This document shows, one piece after another, positions 23,271 to 34,715 of a stretch of 64,000 nucleotides of DNA. Source of the DNA: Haematococcus lacustris (taxonomy: Eukaryota; Chlorophyta; Chlorophyceae; Chlamydomonadales; Haematococcaceae); NCBI GenBank assembly GCA_030144725.1, contig JASKMD010000023.1:697320-761319 (forward strand), read 5' to 3'. A model generated the notes under the pieces. That model ran no database searches. It was not told where the DNA came from and saw only the letters and a program-made list of their open reading frames with translations. Every line of letters starts with the position of its first letter. Position 1 is the stretch's first letter. The translations under genes and the position numbers were made by a program.

Positions 23271-26200
23271 TTAGCTGCGGCTGAGGCTGTGTGCAGGCAC
23301 AAAGAACATACGACCGTAGCCCTCCCCGTCCTCAAAGCTGGTCACAAAGACTGTGAAGATCTTGGTGGCATCAAACATATACCAATGCTCATCTCCATAG
23401 CCCTGGTGCATGCTGCCCATGGCTGACTGCTGCGGGCGGTCCTGAACAGGTGGAAGAGGGTCAGCCTGCCGCTGTGATGCACCGGCTGCAAGCCTCTGGG
23501 ACTTCCTGGTGCCACCTGTGGTGGCTGCCTCCGCTGCTGCCTGCTCCACCCCACGCTTTGCTGACCTGTGCTGCTGTGGCCCACCTATACCGCTTGGCCC
23601 AGCACCCCCATCTGCATCCCCGTCTCCTGGTGGCTCTCCCCCCTGGCATCCTGCCTCAGCCGCTGCTCCTGCTCCTGCTGCCTGCTGTGGCCTGGGAACA
23701 GCCTGACCAGTTGCTGCCAAACATGAGGGGTGGGATGTAGGGCGGGTCAAGTAGATGCGGCTGACTGCTAGGCGTAGGAACACCCCAGGCAGCTTGGGAT
23801 GCTCCAAACGAACCCAGAACTTCACATGGCCAGCCCAAATGGCCCACTTGTCGTCGTCGAGCCTGAACGGGATGCTGACCCAGGTGTTGTTGCGGGTTGA
23901 GGGGCGTTTGTACACACTGCTGAACACAATGGTGCCATTGCAGTCTGCTCGCTGGTAGTACCGCACTGGATACGGGGGTGCAGCGACCCGTGGAGCCTCC
24001 TTGGCCTCCTCCGCTGCCTCCCTTGCATTTAGGGCCTCACCAAACACCTGCTTGACGTGCCATGGGCGCCATGGGGTGGCCACGTCGCTCTTCTGCAGAT
24101 CCTGGACTGCCTTCATGCAGCCCCTCATCATGGCACCCGGGCTGTTCTGCAGTGGGCACTCTGCACTGCCCGCTCCCAGCAGCAGGGCCTGCTGCCCGTC
24201 CTGTGTCAGCTCGTCCTTCAGGCGGGCCTTGTAGTCCTGCTGTGCCTCCAGCTCAGCCCGGTCAAGCAGCCTCTTGCTGGCGTTATGCCCGGCCACCCGC
24301 ATGGCAATGTGGGCATCCAGCTGGGCTCCAGGAATGCCGCTGGTGGTGATGGACTTCAAGTCATGCAGGTCACGCTCGATCCAGAGCTCGCCAAACAGGC
24401 ATGTCCTGCCCACATTGTTCTCTTGCATGTACAGCCTGTGCACACCACATCCATGATACCATGTTGATGCATGGTCTGCCTGCAGCATGCATGCATTGTT
24501 GATGGGTAAGGTTGGCCTGCATGCTACTGTTTAAACTCTCACCTGCAGGCCGTTGTGTGGAGGTTTGGGCAGACTTGGTCAGTAGGCACAGACAGCTTGC
24601 CCTCGTTGTCTCCATGCGCAGCTTGAAGCAGAGGATCACGGCGGCAGCGCTCCAACCTGGCTGCATAGGTCTTCAGATGTGCATAGCCTGCCTCCATCCC
24701 CGCAGGTGTGGCGCTGTTCTCCGAGCCTGTATTGAGCAGACATTTACTCATTGTTAGGTATATGTTAGTCATCATGCAGTGGGACCGTGCCTGTAAATGT
24801 TGGTATGCAAATTACCTGGTGTCAAGTAGTGCAGCATAGCGCCCTCCAAGGCTGTCCACAACCCACGGTAGGGCTCTGGCAAAAGGTTGCCCCGCAACAC
24901 GATGGGTGAGAAGTGCACATACCAGTGCTTGTAGTCCTCCATGCGCCATCCACTGCATGATGACATGGGCATTGCAGCACCAGTGCATTGTTCAGCGTGT
25001 CATGACATGCACCTTGCATTGTCCTCATCCTTGCTTGTCAGTTGTGATATGATTATGACATACTGCACAACATGATGATGGCTTACGTGCGGTTGGCAAG
25101 GTCTCCCAGGTCCCGTCCCAAGTCAGATGGGGATTGAATGGCTGCTCCACGCTTCAGTATCTCACGCCGCACATTAATGTGAAGGCCATCTGCACTCATG
25201 AACCAATCCAGCTGGTGCTTGAGCAAGCCATACATGAAGCTGTGGTACACAGGCACCAGGTGAGCCAACCGGGCGTCCAGGTGTTGCAGCAGCAGGGGCA
25301 GGAGGGGCTGGGCGTGGCAGCCCACCACCCTAGGGTCGCCTTGAGACCACCCATGGATGAAGGGGGCACCTCGGTCCATGATCTGCTCGTGGGTGAACTT
25401 CAGGCGCACGTCATAGATGAGCACATACTCCTGCAGTCCACCACCGCAAGCAAGGATGGTGTGTGCCTAGGTATCCTCTTGTCTGATTTCAATAGCACAT
25501 GCTGTCGAGTGTGTCAAGTGTTCCATACCTGCCGGTTGGAGCCTGGTAGGGTCTGCAGCGTTGGCGAGTCGTAGCCAAGGGGCGCCTTCTCTGTAGGGGG
25601 GTTGGCGGGCTTGGTGATGTTGCAGCTGTAGCACATCTTCAGGGCGCTGTGGCCCATGCCCCTTGTCAAAGTGGCTCTACATGCACACAATCACGCAATT
25701 GCAGCCTTAATGGGTGTCATATGTTTGTGGATGGTACATGGCAGGGTACATGTTGTATAGGGATAGATTGGACTGGGAGGTGGTGGAACCACGTGTAAGT
25801 GCAAGCTGTTGGTCTTTGTCCCACTCACGTTGCTGGGGTATCAGCGATCGATACCACTGGGACTCCATGGACGCGGACAGGATCAACACGGGCAGGAGCC
25901 ACACCATCAACACCTGGGCCTGGGTGTGGCTCCACTATCACACCCAGGTCACCCGGGCCCTCGATGTGCTTGCTGACTTCCTGGCAGATGGCTTTCATGT
26001 AGCCTGTCAGGTGAGACTGGTGCTTCCCTCCGTTGATGACGGCCAACACTGAGCTGCACGCCCGCTTGCCGCACACCTCAGCCGGCACATCCAGCAGCCT
26101 CAACAGAATCACACCCACTGACCAGGTGCCGTTCTTGCCCAGGGTCATCCAGTCAACCCCAATCATGAAGTGGGCTGTGTTGGGGGAGGTGGCCACAACC

Positions 26201-27960
26201 TCTGGTAGCTTGGGCTGCATCTCTCGCCATGCAGGGCCTGCCAAACAACAACATCATGGTATGGTACATGTCACTGTACTAATCACCTGGCTATGCGGTC
26301 AATTCTATGCCAAGGTCAGCCCATGACCACTCACTTGCTCGAAATGAGCCAGGAGGTGGGTCCATGCCCCGAGCTCGCCTGAACCATGTCATCACGTCCT
26401 TGCGCTCCATGATGTTCTTCACCACTGTGTTCCAGCCGAACAGAGACATGCTCCACCTGGGCTTCAATGTGATCTCCTGTGGGCTCTCTGTAACCAAGCA
26501 AGGGACAGCATACAATACATGTATACCTCTACAAGTGTCTATAGAGCTTCACCATGCCCATGTAGATAGGTGTACCTTTTTTGTTGTTCACATGGAAGCG
26601 TGGCGTCTCACAGTAGTAGCACTTGTCTTCCTTGTGAGCGAGCCACTCAGACCTATGCATGCATGCACATGTAGGCAACCTTGACCCCAACAAACACCAT
26701 GTGTAATGCGCCATGCATGCATTGCCTAATCCCCACCCTTTCCCCTGACCTCACCGTCGTATCTTCGGGTAGGTGTAGCCTGGGCAGTACTTGTTGTTGG
26801 CCTTGTTGTCCTTGCCCGCGTTGCACACATGCACCTCGTACTCATTTGCGTGCTGGACGCCCTGCAAACTCATCAGCTGGTAGAAGCTGGTGATGAGGTT
26901 GAGATCAGGCTGGTTTGCAAGTAGCCTACGGATCAGCTTCAACACCCCCTTCATCTGCTCCTTGGTCAGCCTCATGTCCAACAGCCTGCTCAGCTCGTCC
27001 ATCATGTCCTTGCCTGTCAAGGGGCAGTTCCTGTAATGGCATGCACAATGACAAGCAACTACTATATTGAACAGCTCCCTATTTGTGATACTAATATCTG
27101 TTATTTCTAAGTACCTGAACACGGGTTCTTGAAGATTGGCATCCAGCTTGAATACCTTGCTCCGACGGGCCCTGGCGGCACCCCCCCCCCCTTCATCCCC
27201 CTCTGGACCCCCTGGGCCTCCCGGCTCTCCTGGACCCCCTGGGCCTCCCGGACCTCCTGGACCTCCTGGACCCCCGGGACCTCCTGGGTACCCATCCCCT
27301 TCCTCATCACTGTCTTCACCCCCACTGTCATCACTATCACCTCCGTCCTCTCCTCCGTCGACTCCTCCCCTCCCGTTTACACCCCCCTCTTCTCTGTCAT
27401 CACGCTGTCCCCCTCTGTTGGCCATTTCTCCCCTCCCACGCGCTTCGTCCCCTCCTCCCTGTCCCATCCCTGCACCCTCTCGAATCCTGCCCCCCTCTCG
27501 TCCCGCTGGGGCTGTCTGATTCCTGACTCCTTGCCCCTCCACAGCCACCCCTCCTCCATCTCCACATCTCCCTTGTACACATGTCGTCCCCACATGCGGA
27601 CAACATGTGGCCTGCGGTGCAAATTGGCCGCGATGATGTGCACGTATTACCTGGCAGCAAGCGCACAAGTACATCATCGCGGCCAATTTACAGCTAGTGA
27701 CATCTTACCGCCGACATATGCGACCTGTGTTGCTGTGCGCCTGCGCACTCTGCTCGTTCAGCATTAGCCAGCCATTCCTGCCAAGCTGTCTTGCCCTCAG
27801 CTCCCGCGTACTGGGGATGGCTCTTCAAACAGTGAGAGCGCATTCCATATAAGCCTCCTGACACGCCGCATACTCGGCATTGGAATGCTGTCTGGACCGT
27901 GATTGCCTGTGTCTGAGGAAGCCTGGTTAGCAGGTGGTCGCATCGTGTCCGTTGGGCCAT
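23271..27960 (-). CDS. CACTA/EnSpm (TNP2-like) transposase, multi-exon
   Basis: Phase-consistent exons on the minus strand: ...-27115, 27030-26755, 26652-26576, 26487-26335, 26237-25829, 25676-25530, 25430-25087, 24952-24816, 24726-24543, 24435-23271, all GT-AG. The likely start is ATG 27960. The N-terminal exon has a C2H2-like finger (CRVCGVSGG ... HCLKSH); the exon(s) at about 27.12-27.6 kb encode an acidic, then Gly/Pro-rich linker whose 5' border I could not fix. Family features: CYYCETPRF, then the transposase core with MIGVDWMTLGKNGTWSVGV (first catalytic Asp candidate) and KMCYSC, then YHSFMYGLLKHQLDW, then the TNP2/DUF4218-like block HWYVHFSPIVLRG, then a C-terminal domain. Expected role: cutting the CACTC ends and strand transfer. 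No in-frame stop was seen in these exons, so it may be intact. Confidence 0.8.
27621..27689. repeat. 19-bp perfect inverted repeat, 31-bp spacer
   Basis: AAATTGGCCGCGATGATGT at 27621-27639 is repeated inverted at 27671-27689. It lies in or beside an early transposase intron and could form a hairpin in the pre-mRNA. Function unknown. Confidence 0.8.
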
Positions 27961-28109
27961 CGCGGCCCGCTGTGAGTGTACCCACCCGGCGTCGCTTGCT
28001 GCTCGACAATGTGACTTTTGGTTCACAGTGGCTCGGACGATAACTTGTGAGTAAGCACCCCTACTCCGTCTTGTGATCGCATACACTGCACTTAACAACA
28101 TCTGTGAAA
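27961..28109. promoter_or_regulatory. divergent promoter region, transposase and accessory gene
   Basis: About 150 bp separates the probable transposase ATG (27960, minus) from the accessory-gene ATG (28110, plus), so both genes should share one bidirectional promoter. No TATA box was identified with confidence. If the transposase began at the upstream ATG (28101), the two genes would almost abut. Confidence 0.5.
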
Positions 28110-30692
28110 ATGTACCGCAAGACGCTCACCAAGAAGGGGGCCTACACTAAGCCAGTCTTCAAGAGGGTGCGGTGATGCGTGAATCTATTGCATCCTGTCG
28201 TGTCTCATCGAACCATCCACCATAATGTATCCGTGAACATCATGTATGCGTCGGTGCTGCAGATCAAGGCTGCTACCCCACCCCCATCCGAATCAGAACA
28301 TGAGTCTGCTGATGAGCCATTGGCTCAGCGATCAAGGCGGCGGATCATTGAGGACGATGCTGCAGACTCACCCCCCGCCGACCCATCCAGTGATGGGGTG
28401 GATGAGGGTGAGGGTGAGGGTGAGGGTGAGGATGAGGATGAGGATGAGGGCGAGGAGGAGGATGAGGAAGAGCAGCAGGTGCATGCCAAGGAGCAGGAGC
28501 AGGGTTCAGCCAGCAAGCAGCGGCGTCGAAAAGGGAGGATGGTCCCCGATGAATTCAGCAAGAGCGTCTTAACGGTGGTGAGCATGTTGTTGTGACCCTA
28601 TGACGCATGTGTTGCATATGTGTGGTGCATGTGACGCAATGTCCGTTGATCACCATGACCCATCGTGTTTCCATGATTACAGTACAAACATCATGCACCC
28701 GATGCCAAGCATCCCTTCAGCGAGTTGGGCAAATTTGAGGTGAGTGGCATTGCTCACACAACATCCCGCCATAGGAGCCAATGTCAATACTCATATTATC
28801 ACCGTGTTGCCTGTTTTTGCTGATCCCTGCAGCAAGATGCAGCCCAGTTTTGGAAAAAGCACTGTGCTGAACGCATCCGGACTTGGTGCCCGCGTTCCGT
28901 GGGTCAGGTGATTGTGATGTTGATGGTCTTGCCATATCTACAACATGCCATGATCAGTGATGTGTATTTATGTTTCTGCCGTGTACATGTGGTGTGTCTT
29001 GCAGTACACCATCCAGAAGTGTGCCCTCGGGGAATACCCCGCACTCCGCAGCAATGTGCCGGAGGCCAGATGGCTCGCTGCCATTCGGGCCACTATTGGC
29101 TTCATCTGGGAGAAATTCAAGGAAGCCAAGGTACCCTACCTGGCCCTGCTTTCCTACTGGATGTTGCTGTGCGCCTTCAAGCGGTGGGTGGCATCATACC
29201 TTGCATGCATCTCCAACTGCCGCGGGCACCCCCAACAGTAGCATGCATTCCAACTGTGCACCACGGGGACACACGGTTTTACCAGCGCATGTCCTCGTTT
29301 TCCCTCACACATAGGTCTTACGATGCTGTGAGACAGAAGAGCACTCCTAAGGGCATGGCGAACAGGACACCCGGTGAGATAGCAAATGGCGTGAAGTCAG
29401 ACGAGGCGTGGGAGGAGGGGTTTGGTCGCCATTTGTTGGCAGGCAAGGCAGCGGCCGCAGCTGCTGGCAAGCCTTTCGCCAATGACGATGTGGAGTTCCC
29501 GGACATGACGCCCTATCTGGCCTTGGCTGCTGAGCTGAAAGCAGACTCGGGTGAGTGATTGGGCCTGCACGGTAGACAGGACCCTGCGCAGGGTCACATG
29601 GACCCTGCGCAGGGTTGTCAGGACCCTGCGCAGGGTTGTCAGGACCCTGCGCAGGGTTGCCAGGACCCTGCGCAGGGTTGTCAGGACCCTGCGCAGGGTT
29701 GCCAGGACCCTGCGCAGGGTTGCAGGACCCTGTGAGGCACCCATCCGAGGCTGTGTGCCGGGACACTGCCTTGCATCGTTATCGCAGATAACTGGCGTGC
29801 ACCCAAGAAGACGTCAGCAGCCCAGCACCCCGAAGCTGCCCAGGCCTGGCAAGCAATGTCGGAGATGTTCTTCAGCCAGTTCGAGAATGTGGCACGGGAC
29901 CTGTCCGGCTCTATCCCACGCAGCAGCACCACAGACCGGGTGCGTATTTGGTTGTGAGGCAGGTAGGTGTTGGTTATGGTGGATGAGAGTTTATATGATG
30001 TAGGTATCAGATTGTGAGGCAGGTAAAAGTGGTTGTGGATGTAGGTCGCGGCTGTAATGGTTGGCTTACTGCTGTGCAGGTGGCGGCGGAGGCGCAGGCC
30101 AAGAAGCTGCTGTTGGAGGCCTGCACCAAGGACCAAACCACCTGGCAGGCAAGTTGACCATACCCTACCTTCATACCCTACCCTGCACCTTACTCTACCT
30201 ACACTTGCTGGTCGCAGGTGAAGCACATGGCCATCCTGGTGGGGTACAAGGAGCGGCTGGAGCGTCAGTGGGAGGCTGGCAGCAGTGCTGGCCAGCAGGC
30301 TGGTCCAGCTTCACCCCCCCAGCGAAGGGGCAAGGCGGCTGCAAAGGCAGCTCAGCCCCCGTCAGCTGCAGCCAAGAAGCTGAGGCTGAAGAGGAAGGCC
30401 GACCAAGAAGCGGATGCCCATGCAGATGACCGCGCTGTGGCGCTGCTGACAGGCTTGGCTGCAGGGGCAGCAGGGACTGCTGGGGCACGGGCAAAGGTAG
30501 CAGGGGCAGCAAAGGCAGCAGGGGCAGCAGCAAAGGTAGCAGGGGCAGCAGCAAAGGTAGCAGGGGTAGCGGGGGCAGCAGCAAAGGTAGCAGGGGCAGC
30601 AAAGGCAGCAGGGGCAGCAGGGGCTGTGCGAGCAGACTCAGCAGGGGCAGCAGGGGCAGTGGCAGCAGGGGCAGCAGGGGCAGCAGGGGCTG

Positions 30693-30770
<78 letters not shown>

Positions 30771-30934
30771 GAGCGGCAGGGACAGCTGGGGCAGAGGCAG
30801 GGGCTGGGGTGGAGGCTGTGGCTGGGGTAGGGGTAGGGTCTGAGGCTGGGCCAGGGGCGGCTGGGGCAGCAGATGCAGATGATGAGGAGGCGCCCCCCGT
30901 TGTGGCGGTGGCGGACTTGTATGATGCCCGGTGA
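28110..30934 (+). CDS. CACTA accessory protein (candidate TNPA-like), 9 exons
   Basis: Exons 28110-28166, 28263-28577, 28683-28739, 28833-28907, 29005-29183, 29315-29550, 29788-29939, 30080-30148 and 30218-30934 join in phase to give 618 residues. All introns are GT-AG except the last, which is GC-AG (GCAAGT donor). The protein starts MYRKTLTKKGAY (basic). It has an acidic D/E-rich segment with an SRRR cluster before it (exon 2), a central Trp-rich region (FWKKHCAERIRTWCP, IGFIWEKFKEAK), a helical region rich in Ala/Gln, and a C-terminus with Lys/Arg clusters plus a 26-residue-class poly-Ala tract. No known domain is recognised. Position beside the transposase, as with TNPA in plant En/Spm, suggests a subterminal-repeat-binding accessory protein; this is inference. 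Intron 6 contains a palindrome array. Confidence 0.65.
29578..29733. repeat. palindrome array inside intron 6 of the accessory gene
   Basis: Seven perfect copies of ACCCTGCGCAGGGT at a ~21-bp period (about two helical turns), separated by CACATG, TGTCAGG or TGCCAGG linkers, followed by one decayed copy. The intron is 29551-29787. Confidence 0.9.
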
Positions 30935-31362
30935 CAGCTCCTTCTATTTAGCTGTGACGCTTCGTGGACACCGGATGTAAGGCGCTACACAAGAATCATG
31001 TTACAGGGTTTAGATTTGTCTGGTTGACAACAGACCGTGACCGTCTCCACATGTAACAGGAGCACCAACAACATTGTCCACCGTCAGTGTACTTTCAAAT
31101 GGTCTTCATGCCACACATACCCACAATTGACCCCAAGGCATGGGGCATGGCACATAGCAACGTTGCACCCCATCAGTGTGGTTCCATGTGTCACCCTGTC
31201 CGGCACAACTATTGCTAGGCCTCATCACGTCACTCTGCGTGATAGCTCACAGTGCCACCGGGTGCCAGGCTGCGCTTGAAGAGGTTCTCTGACCAGCAGT
31301 AGAGAGGCCTTGTGCACCCGGCGAACGTAACCTCAGCACACCCAGCCCTTCACCCGTCAGCT
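30935..31362 (+). other. 3' UTR and intergenic region
   Basis: TGTAA at 30976-30980 lies 42 bases after the accessory-gene stop and is its likely poly(A) signal. The rest, up to the first F-box-like gene, is unremarkable; no palindromes and no coding signal were seen. Confidence 0.5.
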
Positions 31363-32685
31363 ATGTCTCACCACACCCAGCTCCTCGATTTGCCTAGCGC
31401 TGTCCTGGCGCTCATAGCACGGTCCGTCACTTCAGCCCCTGCCGCGCAAGCATTTCGTCTAGCCTGTAAAACCACTCTACTCGCGAGTCTAGAAACCTGC
31501 CCGAAGTTGGTCCTGCGACTGGACAGCACAAAAGTCAGCCGTTTCCTGACGCCAGCTGCCCGCGCGGTCTTGCGAGCAAGGGAGCAGCCGTTGCAGCTGC
31601 AGCTGCTATGGAACGAGCCTGGGCCAAGACACAACATACCTGACATGCTGCGGTTTGTGATCGGGCTGCTGTGGGGCTGCACGGCCGTGCATGAGGTGGT
31701 GCTGGACGGCCGTGGTTTTGGAAATGGAGAGCTGGGTGCCTGGCTAGGAGCCACCTTGGCTGACAGCTTCCCCAACATGGACTCCCTCACCCTGGCTTTC
31801 GGCATGAGCTATGAAGCGTTAGCCCGCCTCCTATCCGACACAGCTTTGAAGGCACAGCTACGCCATGTAGACATCAGCCAGGCATTTCTCCACAGCCCTG
31901 GCAAGTCAGCGTTCTACAGGGAAGCTGTCAGCCTCCACTCGCTGCAGATGGACCTCCTGGACCCCCCTGATGAGTCTTTGCATGATCTGCCATGCCAGTG
32001 GCGCACGCTGCGTGTGGGCAAGGCAGACATTGACCATTTGAGCAAGCTGCCCCTGCATGCTGTGAGGGAGGCGGTGCACATTGACAGACTGCGTGTGGTT
32101 GCAAGGGCTGACGACCTGGCTGAAATCACAGCCGGTGCCTCATGCTTTGCTGTGGGCGTGCCTGTCAGGCCCAAGGTAGACGTTTTGCGTGTCGACATTG
32201 TTGACACATCTGATGAGGAGCTGGCCGTTCTGGCTGCATTGCAACCCTTGGCAGGGTGCATTCGCGTGGTGGATGTTGTGTGTGGTGATTGGAATGATGA
32301 AGATGACATCCAGGAGTTTGATGCTGATGTCATGGAGGCCTTGCTCCCGGTGTGCCAGGGCTGCAGTGAGTTGCGCATCAGGATGGCTTCACTGCAGCCC
32401 AGCCCTCAGATGTGGCACGCCATTGTGGATCGCGTCCCCTCCATTGCAAAGGTGCACATCCACCAGTGCTACGAGCTTTATGAGGATGTGCTGTTGTTCA
32501 TGGAGGAGTATGTGGAGGAGCATGGAGGTAGGGACATCGACATACAAATCGATTACTTCCTGACGTCCCCAATGGGGGCCCAAGAGGATCTGGGTGACTG
32601 CGATCTGTCTGATTATCAGTTTGGGCCACTGCGTGTGAGCATGCAGGAGATGGACTGGTATGACAGCGTTTTCGACCGACCCTAA
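31363..32685 (+). CDS. F-box/LRR-like protein 1, transposon cargo
   Basis: A single-exon frame of 440 residues. I chose ATG 31363 because the protein then starts MSHHTQLLDLPSAVLAL, aligned with MSRATQLLDLPIELL of the paralogue at 33270; both resemble the Leu-Pro start of an F-box. The rest is a series of irregular Leu-rich repeats (for example LRHVDISQAFL and VDVLRVDIVDTSDEEL). Known F-box/LRR proteins pick substrates for SCF ubiquitin ligases; here that is inference, since the F-box is weak. TGTAA follows the stop by 22 bases (32708-32712). Lying between the accessory gene and the dioxygenase gene, inside the transposon, it looks like captured cargo. An alternative is a CACTA-specific protein of unknown role. 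Confidence 0.6.
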   Translation: MSHHTQLLDLPSAVLALIARSVTSAPAAQAFRLACKTTLLASLETCPKLVLRLDSTKVSRFLTPAARAVLRAREQPLQLQLLWNEPGPRHNIPDMLRFVIGLLWGCTAVHEVVLDGRGFGNGELGAWLGATLADSFPNMDSLTLAFGMSYEALARLLSDTALKAQLRHVDISQAFLHSPGKSAFYREAVSLHSLQMDLLDPPDESLHDLPCQWRTLRVGKADIDHLSKLPLHAVREAVHIDRLRVVARADDLAEITAGASCFAVGVPVRPKVDVLRVDIVDTSDEELAVLAALQPLAGCIRVVDVVCGDWNDEDDIQEFDADVMEALLPVCQGCSELRIRMASLQPSPQMWHAIVDRVPSIAKVHIHQCYELYEDVLLFMEEYVEEHGGRDIDIQIDYFLTSPMGAQEDLGDCDLSDYQFGPLRVSMQEMDWYDSVFDRP

Positions 32686-33269
32686 GATCACTTGGGCTTC
32701 GACTAACTGTAAGCCCTGTCACCGACCCTGGGATCCATCCATCCTGACAACCCTGCACTGGGTCCTGCAACCCTGCGCAGGGTCCTGACAACCCTGCGCA
32801 GGGTCCTGGCAACCCTGCGCAGGGTCCTGGTGACCCTGCGCAGGGTCCTGGCAACCCTGCGCAGGGTCCAGGCAACCCTGCGCAGAGTCCTGGCAACCCC
32901 GATTTTGGCACAGGGAGTTGGCACCTACTGACCAGAGCGGCTTTTAATGCCATGTGACACGGGCGGTTAAGAGGAAGCAGGAGAACTACAAAACACAACC
33001 TCCGTCATTTCCTGCCACACCACACTAGCACACTGCTGAGGAATAATGAGAACCAAGGGGGAAATACACTATATCCACTCGCAGTTCAGACCATGCTGTA
33101 AGATGGGTAGAACACACACTGTGCAGTAACCATGGCGCGCGCGACCAAATTGATGGACGAGTTTAGAACGATGCTCATGAGTACCCAGAACCCCAAATAC
33201 AAATCTCCATGCCAACTACCAGTACAAAATAAACACAGAATTGGGTCGAACACACACAGCGCATCACTA
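32686..33269 (+). other. intergenic region with palindrome array and duplicated gene start
   Basis: The poly(A) signal of F-box-like gene 1 is followed by a palindrome array, then by AT-richer sequence. At 33099-33160 the 5' region of F-box-like gene 2 occurs in a first, diverged copy (GGGTAGAACACACAC ... ATGGCGCGCGCGACC) 138 bp before the proper one (GGGTCGAACACACAC ... ATGTCGCGCGCTACC). Confidence 0.6.
32746..32900. repeat. palindrome array between the F-box-like genes
   Basis: Five perfect copies of ACCCTGCGCAGGGT plus diverged copies at both edges, spaced about 22 bp with CCTGACA, CCTGGCA or CCTGGTG linkers. Confidence 0.9.
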
Positions 33270-34547
33270 ATGTCGCGCGCTACCCAGCTGCTTGACCTCC
33301 CAATTGAATTGCTGTCAGAAGTATCCCGGAATGGCGGGCAGGCCTTCCCCCTCATCAACAAACGGTGTCTTGCTCTTACACCCTACGTCGCTCCCAAATT
33401 CACAATTGACATCAACGCGCCCACCATCAGTTTGGGGACAGAGAAGGCATTGCGAGGGCGACAACAACCATTCACATTGACACTGTACCAGAGGAGTAAA
33501 GCAGACAGCGCGGAGGCTGCGGACATGTTGTACAACACCATGAACCTCGTGGGAGTGTGCGCCTCCGTCACAGCAGTGGAGTTCAGCGACTTCGATTGCG
33601 CGGCCGTGGCGATAGATCCCCACCTGACACAAAAGCTGATAGACAGCTTCCCAGCCTGCCACCGGCTGTCCATTATCGGCTATTTAGTGATGGCGGATGA
33701 CCTCAGCTGCCTGCTCAGCCACAGCAAGGGACACATCAAACAGCTGGACATCCGCGGTGGCGGCCCTAGGAACAATGTGATTGGAGACATGTGGGCGTGT
33801 GTTGGGTCAGCTATGCACCTGGCCCACTTGGATGTTTGGGACGTGGGTGAACCTACCCACTCACTGCGTGGGGTGGCTTGTCAGTGGGAGGTGGTCAGGG
33901 TTGCAGAGATGCAGCTCAGGCATGCGGCCAGCCTCCCACTCCAATCTTCCACACAGCTCACGGTGGATGTGCTGCACGTGGACCTCGATGCACGAGACAT
34001 GCCACATATATCCACCGCAGTGTCCAGCCTCATCACAGACAGCTCAGTGAAGCCAACCATTGGGAAGCTGACTCTAAAATACATGTGGACATCAGCGGAG
34101 GGGCAAGCAGCAATGGCAGCACTTCAGCCCATGGTGGGGTACTACGAGGAGGTGGATGTGCACCTGGGGGAGGAAACCTGGGAGAATGGGTACGTCATCA
34201 TGCTCAGTGTCAGCGTGATGAACGCCTTGGTGCCATTGCTACAGCAGTGTGCCCGTGTCAGGGTCATTGGAGGCAGTGTGGGGCCACGGTTGGAGTGGCT
34301 ACAGGTCTTGTTTAGGAGCATGGCACCTAGGGCTGTGAGGGTAGACATTGTGCATTGTAAGGGTGCATGCGAGCGTGTGGTAGCAGAGGAATTGGTGTCA
34401 TTGTTTGCAGCATCTGAGTCAGTGCAGTTCACAATGACCCTCTCTTCTCCACGGGGTTGGGTGTACGAAGGGCCATCCATATTGAATGCCCTGCTAGAGG
34501 CATCAGGGGCTGATCGGCACCTTACATTCAAGGAGGCATTCGAATAG
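33270..34547 (+). CDS. F-box/LRR-like protein 2, paralogue of 31363-32685
   Basis: A single-exon frame of 425 residues. The frame is open further upstream to ATG 33132, but the alignment with protein 1 (TQLLDLP at the same distance from Met) favours 33270; the 33132 start would add 46 residues whose first part (MARATKLMDEF) is a duplicate of the true start. The N-terminal F-box-like segment is followed by Leu-rich repeat-like stretches (LTQKLIDSFPACHRLSI, IKQLDIRGG, MHLAHLDVW). The two paralogues share layout more than sequence, so the duplication is old. TGTAA at 34568-34572 follows the stop by about 20 bases. A role in ubiquitin-dependent control of host or transposon proteins is possible but unproven. 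Confidence 0.6.
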   Translation: MSRATQLLDLPIELLSEVSRNGGQAFPLINKRCLALTPYVAPKFTIDINAPTISLGTEKALRGRQQPFTLTLYQRSKADSAEAADMLYNTMNLVGVCASVTAVEFSDFDCAAVAIDPHLTQKLIDSFPACHRLSIIGYLVMADDLSCLLSHSKGHIKQLDIRGGGPRNNVIGDMWACVGSAMHLAHLDVWDVGEPTHSLRGVACQWEVVRVAEMQLRHAASLPLQSSTQLTVDVLHVDLDARDMPHISTAVSSLITDSSVKPTIGKLTLKYMWTSAEGQAAMAALQPMVGYYEEVDVHLGEETWENGYVIMLSVSVMNALVPLLQQCARVRVIGGSVGPRLEWLQVLFRSMAPRAVRVDIVHCKGACERVVAEELVSLFAASESVQFTMTLSSPRGWVYEGPSILNALLEASGADRHLTFKEAFE

Positions 34548-34715
34548 CTAGATGCCCCTGGGCCTGGTGTAACAAGACAACTGCCCCAATGTCCCCCACC
34601 TTTCAATGCCTAGACTAGACCGTGAGAATTCAATACTGTGCATGAAGTCATAACACCAAATCGAGCAAACTTCGAATCGCTACATAACGAAATACTTTAC
34701 ACCACCACAAAGCCA

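Noticed and set aside
27136..27519. Collagen-like GPPGPPG protein on the plus strand
   Set aside because: It is the antisense of the Gly/Pro-rich transposase exon(s) on the minus strand, which joins in phase with the recognised transposase exons.
29578..29733. Regular short repeats resembling a CRISPR array
   Set aside because: The units are palindromes with near-identical linkers and no unique spacers; they lie in an intron of a eukaryotic transposon gene, with sister arrays nearby.
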